From: Alphaproteobacteria bacterium
Lineage (GTDB): Bacteria; Pseudomonadota; Alphaproteobacteria; UBA8366; GCA-2717185
Assembly: GCA_021774435.1 (NCBI GenBank)
Contig: JAJFJB010000499.1
Span: 1-36,241 of the forward strand
Direction: 5' to 3'
DNA: 36,241 bases
Below, piece after piece: positions 25,877-33,081 of the stretch. The notes under the pieces are model-generated. The model was given only the letters and a program-made list of their open reading frames with translations. It did no database searches and was not told the DNA's origin. The position numbers were made by a program, and so were the translations under genes. Each line of letters begins with the position of its first letter. Within the stretch, counting starts at the first letter, position 1.

Positions 25877-26707
25877 CTACGCCACCGGCACCGTATCGTT
25901 GAATATTTGCGTGCGCTTCATGAGGCGACGCTGGTTGGACGGGAACGGTTCGCGCCGGTGCATGGTCGCGCGATTGTCCCACATGACCAGATCGCCGACA
26001 CGCCATTGGTGGGTCCAGATATATTTCGGCTGGGTTTCGTGTTCAAAAAGGTATGCAAGCAGGACCTGAGCTTCTTCGGCCGCCATTCCAATGATTGATT
26101 CTGAAAAATAGGGGCTGACGAAAAGCGTTTTCCGGCCTGTTTCGGGGTGCGTGCAGACAAGTGGGTGATCGACGACCTCCGGCGGATTTTGTTCCGGATT
26201 GAAATGCAAATGCGTGCCGCGGAGGTTTGCCAGCCGAGCCTTCATCAGGGCGTCGAGGCCTTCATAGGCGGCATAACAGTTGCACCACTGCGTGGCGCCG
26301 CCCTCGCTGGGGGTTTCAACGGCGTACAGCATCGAGATGGTGCCGGGCTTCGGCATATAGGAGAGGTCGGAATGAAACTCGATTTCGCGGTGACCGAGCG
26401 CGCCAATCGGCTGTCCGTTTTTCGTGATATTCGAAACCAGCATGATTTCCGGCAATTTTTGCTCTGCCTGTTTGCGGACATGGGTAACGGGATCGCCAAA
26501 GTAGCGGGTGAATCGGACCTGATCGGTCTCGCTGATCTGTTGTCCGCGAAAAAAGACCAAACAGTGGTCTAGAAAGGCTTTGCGTATTGCGTCCACTGTA
26601 TCCTGCGGTACAGGCCTGCTTAAATTCAGGCCCCGGATTTCCGCGCCCAGGGCACCCCCGGTGGGTCGGATGTCCAAATTCTTAAGCGTGTTGGCCGGGT
26701 CGGACAT
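25877..26707 (-). CDS. TauD/TfdA-family Fe(II)/2-oxoglutarate dioxygenase
   Basis: The open frame extends far upstream, but ATG 26707 with GGAGG nine bases before it gives a normal 276-residue TauD-type enzyme, MSDPANTLKNLDIRP. The iron facial triad is His112 and Asp114 in FHSDLSY with distal His250 in TMHRREPF; Arg261 or Arg265 in RRLMKR should hold 2-oxoglutarate. The family hydroxylates taurine, 2,4-D, alkyl sulfates and similar, releasing sulfite, phenol or aldehyde; the substrate here is not determined. It is divergent from the PhyH-type dioxygenase gene, with 125 bases between starts, and precedes the NnrU gene. Confidence 0.93.
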   Translation of the reverse strand: MSDPANTLKNLDIRPTGGALGAEIRGLNLSRPVPQDTVDAIRKAFLDHCLVFFRGQQISETDQVRFTRYFGDPVTHVRKQAEQKLPEIMLVSNITKNGQPIGALGHREIEFHSDLSYMPKPGTISMLYAVETPSEGGATQWCNCYAAYEGLDALMKARLANLRGTHLHFNPEQNPPEVVDHPLVCTHPETGRKTLFVSPYFSESIIGMAAEEAQVLLAYLFEHETQPKYIWTHQWRVGDLVMWDNRATMHRREPFPSNQRRLMKRTQIFNDTVPVA

Positions 26708-26832
26708 AGGGGGACTCCTCCAGATTGCCGATACTTTTGCGCACCGTGCGCCGAACGGCAAGAACCCTGTTTTGTGATGGTGCTTTGTCGCGGTAATGTC
26801 GCGTTCATCTTTCATACTGATTAGGATCGAGC

Positions 26833-27600
26833 ATGCTGACGCCAGCGCAAGTCGCGGAATATCACGAAAGGGGCTATGTCGTCCCGGACTACCGATTGCC
26901 GGAGGAAACGTTGGAGTCGATCCGGCGCGACCACGACCGTTTGCTGACGGCGCATCCGGAGTTCCGCGACAATTGCTCAGCCCTGTTATCGCATGACATG
27001 GCTTTTCTGAACTATGCCCGAAATACGGAAATTCTGGATATGGCAGCGCAATTGATCGGACCCGATATCGCGCTGTGGAATATGAGCTTCTTCGCCAAGC
27101 CGGCATTGAACGGGAAAAAGACACCGTTTCATCAGGACGGTGAATATTGGCCGATCCGCCCCCTGGCGACGTGCACGGTCTGGATCGCGGTCGATGATGC
27201 AACGCGGGAGAATGGGTGCCTGAAACTCATTCCAGGTTCCCACAAAAACAAGGCGTTGATGGCGCACGAGCAGAAGAACGATCCAAATCTCACCTTGCAG
27301 CAGGAATTGCTGCCGGACGAGTACGACGAAAGCACGGCAGAAGACCTGGTACTCGAAGCGGGCCAGATGTCATTCCACGATATTTATCTGGCGCACGGCT
27401 CGGAAATCAACAGCTCAAGCAAACCGCGCCGCGGCATGACGCTGCGTTTGATGCCAACGACCTCGGTCTATGATCGCGACGTCGCATTGCAGATGTACGA
27501 AAAGCGGCGCGGCAATAATATGTCGCACCACTCCGTATTCCTGATGCGCGGGATCGACCGATCCGGCGGGAACGATTTTCGAATTCGCTCGGTTTCCTAA
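26833..27600 (+). CDS. Phytanoyl-CoA dioxygenase (PhyH) family protein
   Basis: This 255-residue Fe(II)/2-oxoglutarate oxygenase of the PhyH family has HxD at His100/Asp102 in PFHQDGEYW, distal His188 in LAHGSEINSS and a 2-oxoglutarate-binding Arg in RRGMTLRLMP (200-205). The ENGCLKLIPGSHK segment is the classic PhyH strand before the distal His. Bacterial members hydroxylate acyl-CoAs, ectoine, peptides or unusual small molecules. It starts at ATG 26833 with a modest GGATCGAG upstream, and shares the divergent promoter region with the TauD-type gene. The two dioxygenases may be co-regulated. Confidence 0.92.
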   Translation: MLTPAQVAEYHERGYVVPDYRLPEETLESIRRDHDRLLTAHPEFRDNCSALLSHDMAFLNYARNTEILDMAAQLIGPDIALWNMSFFAKPALNGKKTPFHQDGEYWPIRPLATCTVWIAVDDATRENGCLKLIPGSHKNKALMAHEQKNDPNLTLQQELLPDEYDESTAEDLVLEAGQMSFHDIYLAHGSEINSSSKPRRGMTLRLMPTTSVYDRDVALQMYEKRRGNNMSHHSVFLMRGIDRSGGNDFRIRSVS

Positions 27601-27618
27601 TCGGTCGGAAGCGTCGAA

Positions 27619-28014
27619 CTAGCGCCGGCGCCCTTTCTTTTTTTGGCGATCCTTGCGGGCCGCATATCGTGCGTCGCGGGCGGCTTTTTGTTCGGCTAGA
27701 AGAGCTACCGCACGGTCCGCGATTTCCTTCTCTTCCTGCAGTTGGCGCTCTTCCTCTGCCGCCTGTTCAGCTGCAATCCGGGCCTCTTCCGCGGCCTTCT
27801 CTTCGGCCTTGCGCTTCTCTTCTGCGAGTTTCGCGGCTTTGCGTTCGGCTCGGCGTTTCTCGCGCTCGACCGCGGCAGCGAGTTTGGCCGCTTGCCGTTC
27901 GGCGAATTTCGGATCGTTGGCGGGGTTTTTCGCTTTCGCTCTCTTAAGCTGGTTTTGCTTTGCTGCTGCTGCCGTGCTCAACCGGTTGGCGAAATCCGGC
28001 TCGAAATTCTTCAT
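27619..28014 (-). CDS. DUF6481 family protein, charged coiled coil
   Basis: This 131-residue protein is made almost wholly of Ala, Lys, Glu and Arg, predicting one long helix or coiled coil from about 35 to 115, with basic ends (KNFEPDFANRLSTAAAAK and KKKGRRR). The opening pattern of F..P.F..RL..A..AK followed by NDPKFAERQAAK matches DUF6481, a small family found in alphaproteobacteria with no known function. GAGG and AGAGAG precede ATG 28014. The strong Lys/Arg tail suggests nucleic-acid or membrane-surface binding, which is inference. It is convergent with the PhyH gene and divergent from the selenoprotein candidate. Confidence 0.85.
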   Translation of the reverse strand: MKNFEPDFANRLSTAAAAKQNQLKRAKAKNPANDPKFAERQAAKLAAAVEREKRRAERKAAKLAEEKRKAEEKAAEEARIAAEQAAEEERQLQEEKEIADRAVALLAEQKAARDARYAARKDRQKKKGRRR

Positions 28015-28339
28015 TTCTCTCTTTCCTCACTGCGTATCTTGTTTTGGCATGGCGTATTTCCCGTATTGCTGGGGTTTTGCCTTCCGCCCATACCAAATGG
28101 TCTGTAAGCGTGCCGAATCGACAAAATTTGATGATGCGCGCGAAACCACGCAACCGAGATTGTGGGCAGACATATCAGACCACTGGTCTACAATGCAATG
28201 TTCGATTGAAATGGACACCGACCGTCCCGGTCGAACCCAGCCCCTGCGGTCCCGGAATACCTCGGTTTCCAGGGCATTTCTTGACAGGATTACTGGCTCT
28301 TGCCGAAAATGACACAAGCTCAACCTTTTGGAGGAAACG
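28015..28339. promoter_or_regulatory. Divergent intergenic region
   Basis: This 325-base space separates the DUF6481 gene (minus) and the CMD/selenoprotein gene (plus). I see no gene in it. The only element I can support is the promoter-like pair at 28281-28310, annotated separately. Confidence 0.4.
28281..28310 (+). promoter_or_regulatory. Candidate sigma-70-type promoter for the CMD/selenoprotein gene
   Basis: A perfect TTGACA at 28281-28286 is followed after 18 bases by GAAAAT at 28305-28310, which keeps four of six -10 consensus positions. It lies 30 bases before the ATG at 28340, which carries a GGAGG ribosome site at 28330-28334. Confidence 0.4.
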
Positions 28340-28900
28340 ATGGCGCGACTCGAAGTGCTGGCCCCGGAAGCGGTGACCGATCCCGACTTGCGCGGCATGA
28401 TGCAGGCAACTGGCGGCGATGAGATGTTCGGCGTGTATGGACATCATCCTAAGCTGTTTAAGTCGTTTCTCGATTTTTACCTGCCCGCGAAATTCGAGGG
28501 GTTGCTGCCGTTTCCTTTGAAGGAGTTGGTGCGCCTTCGGATTGCCGAACTCAACGACTGCCGGCGGTGACGTTTGAGCCGTGCACCCTCGTCGAGGGCG
28601 CCTGGTGAATACGATACGCTATTGGCAAAACTGACCGGCGAAGTGGAAATGGCGCCACGCGAACGGGCAGCGGTGGACTTTGCCGAAAAACTGGCTATTG
28701 CGCATGACAGCATGGACGAAGCGTTCATGGTTTATATGCGTGAGTACTTTTCCGATGCCGAGATCATCGAGCTTGGTTTGGTCACGGGCGCATTCATTGC
28801 GCTGGGCCGCCTGCATCGCGCCTTCGATATTGCGCCGATGGAAGACGGAGCTCATGGCGCTTTCCGAGACGGTGATGGCGCGGTGGAAACGGAAAACTAG
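28340..28900 (+). CDS. Probable selenoprotein: AhpD/carboxymuconolactone-decarboxylase-family protein with CxxU (in-frame TGA)
   Basis: One reading frame runs from ATG 28340 (GGAGG upstream) to the TAG at 28898-28900, interrupted only by TGA at 28568-28570. Read through as selenocysteine it gives 186 residues, the normal size for this family. The upstream half ends VRLRIAELNDCRR and the downstream half resumes RLSRAPSS and later PRERAAVDFAEKLA and LGRLHRAFDI, all typical CMD/AhpD positions. The TGA is codon 77, so the motif is Cys74-Arg-Arg-Sec77, exactly where relatives have the redox CxxC (as in CxxCxxxR/H). A hairpin with G first in its loop follows (next entry). The likely role is thiol/selenol peroxidase or disulfide redox. 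A sequencing-neutral alternative is a nonsense-mutated pseudogene. Sec synthesis genes are not in this window. Confidence 0.78.
28571..28613 (+). promoter_or_regulatory. Candidate bacterial SECIS hairpin
   Basis: Directly after the TGA (28568-28570), CCCTC (28586-28590) and GAGGG (28594-28598) can pair around loop GTC (28591-28593). The stem can extend outward through C-G and G-C after one A-C mismatch. The loop begins 20 bases after the TGA and with G, which fits the bacterial SECIS pattern of an apical stem-loop some 16-37 bases downstream with G in the first two loop positions. The outer boundary is approximate. Confidence 0.6.
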
Positions 28901-28923
28901 CGGGAATTAGGGGGAGAAAGTAT

Positions 28924-29469
28924 ATGGAATCGAAATTGCGGCGCCTGATCGATCGCGAGGAAATCCTGGATGTCATGCAGCGCTATGCGCGCGGCGTCGA
29001 TCGGGGCGATTGGGAGGCAGTGCGTGCGGTCTATCACGAAGGGGCCTTCGATGATCACGGTGACTACAAAGGGGACGTCGATGGGTTTATCGAATTTGCG
29101 CGCGACCGTGTTGGGCCATTACCGCAATGCATGCATTTCTTGGGCAACTGCCTGATTGAGTTTGCGTCCGAAGACGTGGCGGCGGTGGAAACCTACTTTA
29201 TGACGGCACATACACTCGATGCTCAGGGGCAAAAGGCCTATGGCGCGGGCGATGGTAACGAGCCGATGCAGCTCTCTTCCTACGGGCGTTACGTCGATAG
29301 AGTCGAGCGCCGGAGCGGTGAATGGCGGATCGCACACCGAATTTGCGTATTCGAGGCAACCCGCGTTCACACCGGCAAGGCGCCGCCGATTAAACCGGAT
29401 TGGGCGCAACTCCACCGGAGCCCTGAAGATCCCATCTATAAACTGCGCAACGAGTTGGGTATAACCTAG
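28924..29469 (+). CDS. SnoaL-like / NTF2-fold protein
   Basis: This 181-residue protein begins with the pattern LIDREEILDVMQRYARGVDRGDWEAVRAVYHEGAFDDHG, split here between helix and first strand, which is the hallmark of SnoaL_4 nuclear-transport-factor-2-like domains related to aromatic-ring hydroxylase beta subunits, scytalone dehydratase and steroid isomerases. The Asp-His in DDHGDY and the His of QCMHFLGN line the usual cavity. Such proteins are hydratases, isomerases or cyclases, or have no known activity. GGGGGAG before ATG 28924 is a strong ribosome site. It starts 23 bases after the CMD gene, so they are probably one operon. Confidence 0.88.
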   Translation: MESKLRRLIDREEILDVMQRYARGVDRGDWEAVRAVYHEGAFDDHGDYKGDVDGFIEFARDRVGPLPQCMHFLGNCLIEFASEDVAAVETYFMTAHTLDAQGQKAYGAGDGNEPMQLSSYGRYVDRVERRSGEWRIAHRICVFEATRVHTGKAPPIKPDWAQLHRSPEDPIYKLRNELGIT

Positions 29470-29508
29470 CTAACGGAAAGTTCCCCTGGGGTTGCGGAAG
29501 TTTTCGAG

Positions 29509-29793
29509 GTGAGCCAAGTTGTCGATATGACGGAGAAGCCGCAAGCTCAACCATCGAAAACCGGGACGGAGACCCAAGACGGGCCGAAACTCACCGAATT
29601 TGGCGAGCCGTTATGGGTCGATGCGTTAAAGACAATGGGCGTCTTCCTTGCAATGCTGGCCGGCGTGGTTGCTATTGGCGCCGTTCTGGGCGTGATGATT
29701 ATTGCGCCGTGGGGGCGGGAAAGTTTCGATTGCTCGATTTACTGCGTTCTGGAGCGGGAACTCACCGAGTTATTTTCCGGCAAACCCTCCTGA
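29509..29793 (+). CDS. Small single-pass membrane protein, unknown function
   Basis: This 94-residue protein has a polar, Gln/Thr/Lys-rich N-terminus (about 1-35), one hydrophobic segment at about 42-68 containing MGVFLAMLAGVVAIGAV, and a short tail with two Cys in FDCSIYCVLE. I do not recognise a family. GTG 29509 opens the frame; ATG 29527 is an equally possible start. It follows the SnoaL-like gene by 39 bases and precedes the dehalogenase by 67, so it may be in the same transcript. Confidence 0.6.
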   Translation: MSQVVDMTEKPQAQPSKTGTETQDGPKLTEFGEPLWVDALKTMGVFLAMLAGVVAIGAVLGVMIIAPWGRESFDCSIYCVLERELTELFSGKPS

Positions 29794-29860
29794 CGGTCTC
29801 GAAGCAATAACGTAAAATCCATTGTGATCGGTACGTTCTCGCAGAAACGGATCTTGCAGC

Positions 29861-30739
29861 ATGTTTGAAGGGTTTGAGACCAAACGGATTCACGTAAACG
29901 AAACCGAGATCAATCTTAAAACTGCGGGCAAGGGGCCACCGTTGTTGCTGGTTCACGGTTACCCGCAAACTCATGTGATGTGGCATAAGGTTGCGCCCGC
30001 GCTTGCCGAGAAATTCACGGTGGTCTGTCCGGATGTGCGCGGTTATGGCGACAGCGGTAAACCAGACTCCGATGAGTCCCATGACGCTTATGCCAAACGG
30101 CCCATGGCACAGGACCTGGCCGACGTGATGACGGGGCTTGGACATGCCACATTTTTTGTCGCCGGGCATGACCGGGGGGCTCGCGTTTCCTATCGGCTCG
30201 CGCTTGATCATCAGGCGCGTGTGTCGAAACTTGCCGTGCTCGATATCGTGCCGACAATTGAGCAGTATGAACGCATGCGCGTTGGCGGCGCTCAGGCGTC
30301 CTACCATTGGTATTTTCTCGCTCAGCCCGCGCCGTTGCCGGAAACGCTGATCGGCAACGATCCTGAATTCTTCTTGCGCCATTCACTATCGAGTTGGGCG
30401 AAGACGCCGGGCTGTTTCGAGGATGCGGCGATGGCGGCGTACATTCGCTGTTTCAGTAATCCTGCAACCATTCACGCGACCTGCGAGGATTATCGGGCCG
30501 GCTATGCGATTGATCGGAAACTGGACGCCGCCGATCGTGAGGCGGGCCGCAAGATCACATGCCCTGTGCTAGCCTTATGGGGCGACCGAGGGCGGCCGGA
30601 CAAACCGGTTTCCGTACTTGATATTTGGCGCGACTGGGCGACCGACGTCAGGGGGCAGGGCGTTCCCGGCGGACATTTCCTGCCCGAAGAGGCGCCAGCG
30701 GAAACGCTCGACGCCTTCCTTCAGTTCTTCGGGGATTAA
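29861..30739 (+). CDS. Fluoroacetate/haloacetate dehalogenase-type alpha/beta-hydrolase
   Basis: This 292-residue alpha/beta-hydrolase has the full residue set of fluoroacetate dehalogenases. The nucleophile Asp104 is in GHDRGAR, with halide/carboxylate-binding Arg105 and Arg108. Asp128 (LDIVP) and His272 (GGHFLPEE) complete the triad, and His149, Trp150 (YHWYF) and Tyr211 (EDYRAG) form the fluoride pocket. HGYPQTHVMWHKVAP is the oxyanion region. It should hydrolyse haloacetates to glycolate, possibly including C-F bonds, because the His-Trp-Tyr pocket is intact. It starts at ATG 29861 and ends abutting the convergent SDR gene. A related epoxide hydrolase is the main alternative, but that family usually has two lid Tyr rather than this His-Trp-Tyr set. 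Confidence 0.88.
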   Translation: MFEGFETKRIHVNETEINLKTAGKGPPLLLVHGYPQTHVMWHKVAPALAEKFTVVCPDVRGYGDSGKPDSDESHDAYAKRPMAQDLADVMTGLGHATFFVAGHDRGARVSYRLALDHQARVSKLAVLDIVPTIEQYERMRVGGAQASYHWYFLAQPAPLPETLIGNDPEFFLRHSLSSWAKTPGCFEDAAMAAYIRCFSNPATIHATCEDYRAGYAIDRKLDAADREAGRKITCPVLALWGDRGRPDKPVSVLDIWRDWATDVRGQGVPGGHFLPEEAPAETLDAFLQFFGD

Positions 30740-31582
30740 TCAGAACGCGCTTGCGGGTAGTCCACCGCCATCCACGACGACGGGTTGCCCTGTGGTGAAA
30801 CCGCCATCTTCCGAAGCGAGATGCGCGATGGTTGCCGCGATTTCTTCCGGACGACCATGTCGCCCCACAGGTATGAATTTGGCGCGCTCGGCGAGACCTT
30901 CGTCGACGTCGGTGTAACCGGCACGAAGGGTTGAACTTATCGCCCGATCGGTGCGAATTGAGCCGGGACAGACGCAGTTCACCGTGATGCCGTGCGGTGC
31001 CAAATCGAAGGCAAGGGACCGCGTGAAGCCGATGACCGCCGCCTTGGAAGCACAATATGCCGCACGTTCGGGCAAGGCTTCCAAGCCGGCGACCGACGCC
31101 ATGGAAACGATCCGGCCGTAGCCACGTTCCTTCATGTGCGGAACGGCAGCCCGGCTCATCAGAAAGACGCCCCGTACATTGATCGCCATCACGGCTTCCC
31201 AGGCATCGAGCGGTACGGTTTCGATCTGGCCTCGGTCCCGGCCATGCGGTGCACCGGCATTGTTGATGAGCGCGTCGAGCCTGCCATATTTCTCGACGGT
31301 CTTGCTGACAAGATGTGCCGCCCCGTCCTCGCACGAAACGTCGCCGGTCAGGCTCATGGCCGTGCCGCCGTTTTCCTCGATCCGCGCGACAAGCGTATCG
31401 AGCCCCTGCCAGCCTGTTCCGGCCCGGGTGACGGCGTTGTCATTATCGACACCGGCCGCGGCGACATCGGATACGGCGACAATAAAGCCGTCTCTTGCAA
31501 GGCGCTGCGCAGTTGCCGCCCCAATGCCATTTTCTTTACCGCAGCCCGTAATAAGCGCGACTCTTTGATCGGATGCCGTCAT
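30740..31582 (-). CDS. Short-chain dehydrogenase/reductase
   Basis: This is a 280-residue classical SDR starting MTASDQRVALITG, with GGGAGGG before ATG 31582. The cofactor loop TGCGKENGIG is two residues longer than usual. NNAG, Ser in SMASVAG and YCASK make a normal catalytic set, and the end TTGQPVVVDGGG is standard. Its stop codon directly abuts the stop of the dehalogenase gene on the other strand. It is probably a secondary alcohol dehydrogenase of unknown substrate. Confidence 0.92.
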   Translation of the reverse strand: MTASDQRVALITGCGKENGIGAATAQRLARDGFIVAVSDVAAAGVDNDNAVTRAGTGWQGLDTLVARIEENGGTAMSLTGDVSCEDGAAHLVSKTVEKYGRLDALINNAGAPHGRDRGQIETVPLDAWEAVMAINVRGVFLMSRAAVPHMKERGYGRIVSMASVAGLEALPERAAYCASKAAVIGFTRSLAFDLAPHGITVNCVCPGSIRTDRAISSTLRAGYTDVDEGLAERAKFIPVGRHGRPEEIAATIAHLASEDGGFTTGQPVVVDGGGLPASAF

Positions 31583-31659
31583 ATTTCCCTCCCTTGGATT
31601 CTGGAAGGAACTATAGCGGACCAAAAGACCGGGGTACAAAATGGCCGGTGCAGGACAGC

Positions 31660-32112
31660 CTAGGCGCGGAAATGCTCTTCGAAAACCTCAACGTCGGAAG
31701 ACAAATCGGACCAGTCGCGCCGAGACCTGACATAGACGTGCCGGAACGCATATCGGTCTGCTTTTATCCAGTCGGGGTCGTCGAAGATGCCCGCGGGAAC
31801 GGTCCGTATGCCCGGCGCGGCTTCCAAAGTGAAACCCAGATTGGTGCCGCATTGCCCGCAGAATTCGACGTCCAGCCAACGGCCCGACTCATCCGAAACA
31901 TGCCGGTATCGTGCGGTCGGCTCGCCAAGAAACGAAATTTGATCCTCATTGTAGACGACTTCCGTACCAAAAGCGGTGCCGGTCCGCTTTTGACACCATT
32001 TGCAATGGCAGATCGTGACGCGCAACGGCTCGCCGAGCGTTTCGAACCGAATGGCACCGCAAAAGCAACCGCCGGAATTCCCTATGGATGCTTCTTGCTT
32101 TGAAGGCGTCAT
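31660..32112 (-). CDS. GFA (CENP-V/formaldehyde-activating enzyme-like) zinc protein
   Basis: This 150-residue protein has the zinc cysteines of the GFA family: CFCG near 16-19, CHCKWC near 35-40 and FCGQCG near 84-89. It then continues with a TVPAGIFDDP beta-rich tail. The family includes glutathione-dependent formaldehyde-activating enzyme, although most members are not confirmed to act on S-hydroxymethylglutathione. Its ATG overlaps the TGA of the crotonase gene by four bases (32109-32112), so it is translated after that gene. Confidence 0.9.
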   Translation of the reverse strand: MTPSKQEASIGNSGGCFCGAIRFETLGEPLRVTICHCKWCQKRTGTAFGTEVVYNEDQISFLGEPTARYRHVSDESGRWLDVEFCGQCGTNLGFTLEAAPGIRTVPAGIFDDPDWIKADRYAFRHVYVRSRRDWSDLSSDVEVFEEHFRA

Positions 32113-32942
32113 TGCGGCGGCTCGAATTTTGGCGGTCGGCCTTCCTGAAACGCGGTGACGCCTTCGCGGTAGTCGGCGCTGCGCATATGGTCGCCGATCA
32201 GGCGTTTGGAGGCCTCTACGGCGGCGCCGACATCATGCTGCATCAATTCGCCATAGAGCTGCCGTTTGGTCGTCTTGGTGGCCATCGGCGATACCTGTTC
32301 GGCCATATAACGCGCTGTCTCCATGACCCGGTCGAGGAACTCATCTTCCGGATAAACGTTGTTGAGAAATCCCATCTCCTTGGCTTCCTGGGCGAGAATA
32401 GTGCGGCCGGTCATCAGCACGTCGGCGGCCTGCGTAACCCCGATCTGACGTGGCAGGATCCAGGCGAGCCCGTATTCCGCGGGCAGTCCGAGGCGCGGTG
32501 CGGCGGTCGTGAATTTGGCACCCTCTACCGCGTAACGCAGGTCGCAGAAAGCGGCGAGGGACATTGCGATTCCGGCACAGGCCCCGTTGATCGCGGCGAT
32601 GACCGGTTTGCGCAATCCCCAATGCCAGACCATGTCGTGGTCGTATTCCGGGCGCACGCCATGGCCGGGCCGGGCCATCGCATCGTCACGGAGTGACGAG
32701 ACATAATCGTCGCCGGTATCCCGATAATGGTCGAGCGCCTTGAAATCGGCGCCGGCGCAAAACTGCCGGCCGCTGCCGGTAACGACGATGACACGCACGT
32801 CGGGGTTTTCATCGAGGCCGGCCATGACGTGCCGATATTCCGCGTTCATACGCTTCGTCCAGGCGTTGCCGCGGCCGGGGCGATGCAGTGTGACGGCTGC
32901 GATTCCCTGTTTTATCTCACAACGCACAACCTTCAATTCCAT
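32109..32942 (-). CDS. Enoyl-CoA hydratase/isomerase (crotonase) family protein, atypical active site
   Basis: This 277-residue crotonase starts MELKVVRCEIKQG, with GGAAGG about eight bases before ATG 32942. The CoA/oxyanion segments are present (FCAGADFKAL and NGACAGIAMS). The two Glu of true enoyl-CoA hydratases are not conserved: Ser stands in AMSLAAFCD where Glu144 is expected, and Ala in TTAAPRLG where Glu164 is expected. A Glu is present slightly later in LGLPAEYGL, the position used by some isomerases and the dehalogenase branch. Hydration is therefore unlikely; isomerisation, hydrolysis or another crotonase reaction is possible. It is translationally coupled to the GFA gene and divergent from the carboxyltransferase gene. 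Confidence 0.88.
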   Translation of the reverse strand: MELKVVRCEIKQGIAAVTLHRPGRGNAWTKRMNAEYRHVMAGLDENPDVRVIVVTGSGRQFCAGADFKALDHYRDTGDDYVSSLRDDAMARPGHGVRPEYDHDMVWHWGLRKPVIAAINGACAGIAMSLAAFCDLRYAVEGAKFTTAAPRLGLPAEYGLAWILPRQIGVTQAADVLMTGRTILAQEAKEMGFLNNVYPEDEFLDRVMETARYMAEQVSPMATKTTKRQLYGELMQHDVGAAVEASKRLIGDHMRSADYREGVTAFQEGRPPKFEPPQ

Positions 32943-33081
32943 ATCAAAGCCTTCCACGGTGACGCGATCAATTCGACGTCCTTTTGCCTGCATGCCATCA
33001 TAGTCAGGATTTATCGGGCATGCTGTAATTTACCGTTTGCTTCCGGGTAACCGGCAATCACACATAACTTGAGGGCACACC

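Noticed and set aside
26707..27202. N-terminal extension of the TauD-type protein
   Set aside because: The extra 165 residues run through the PhyH gene on the other strand and show no family resemblance; ATG 26707 has a good ribosome site and gives the normal length.
28574..28900. Separate 108-residue CMD protein starting after the TGA
   Set aside because: It is in the same frame as the upstream half, its opening residues are the middle of the CMD fold, the proposed TTG start has no ribosome site, and neither half is complete alone.
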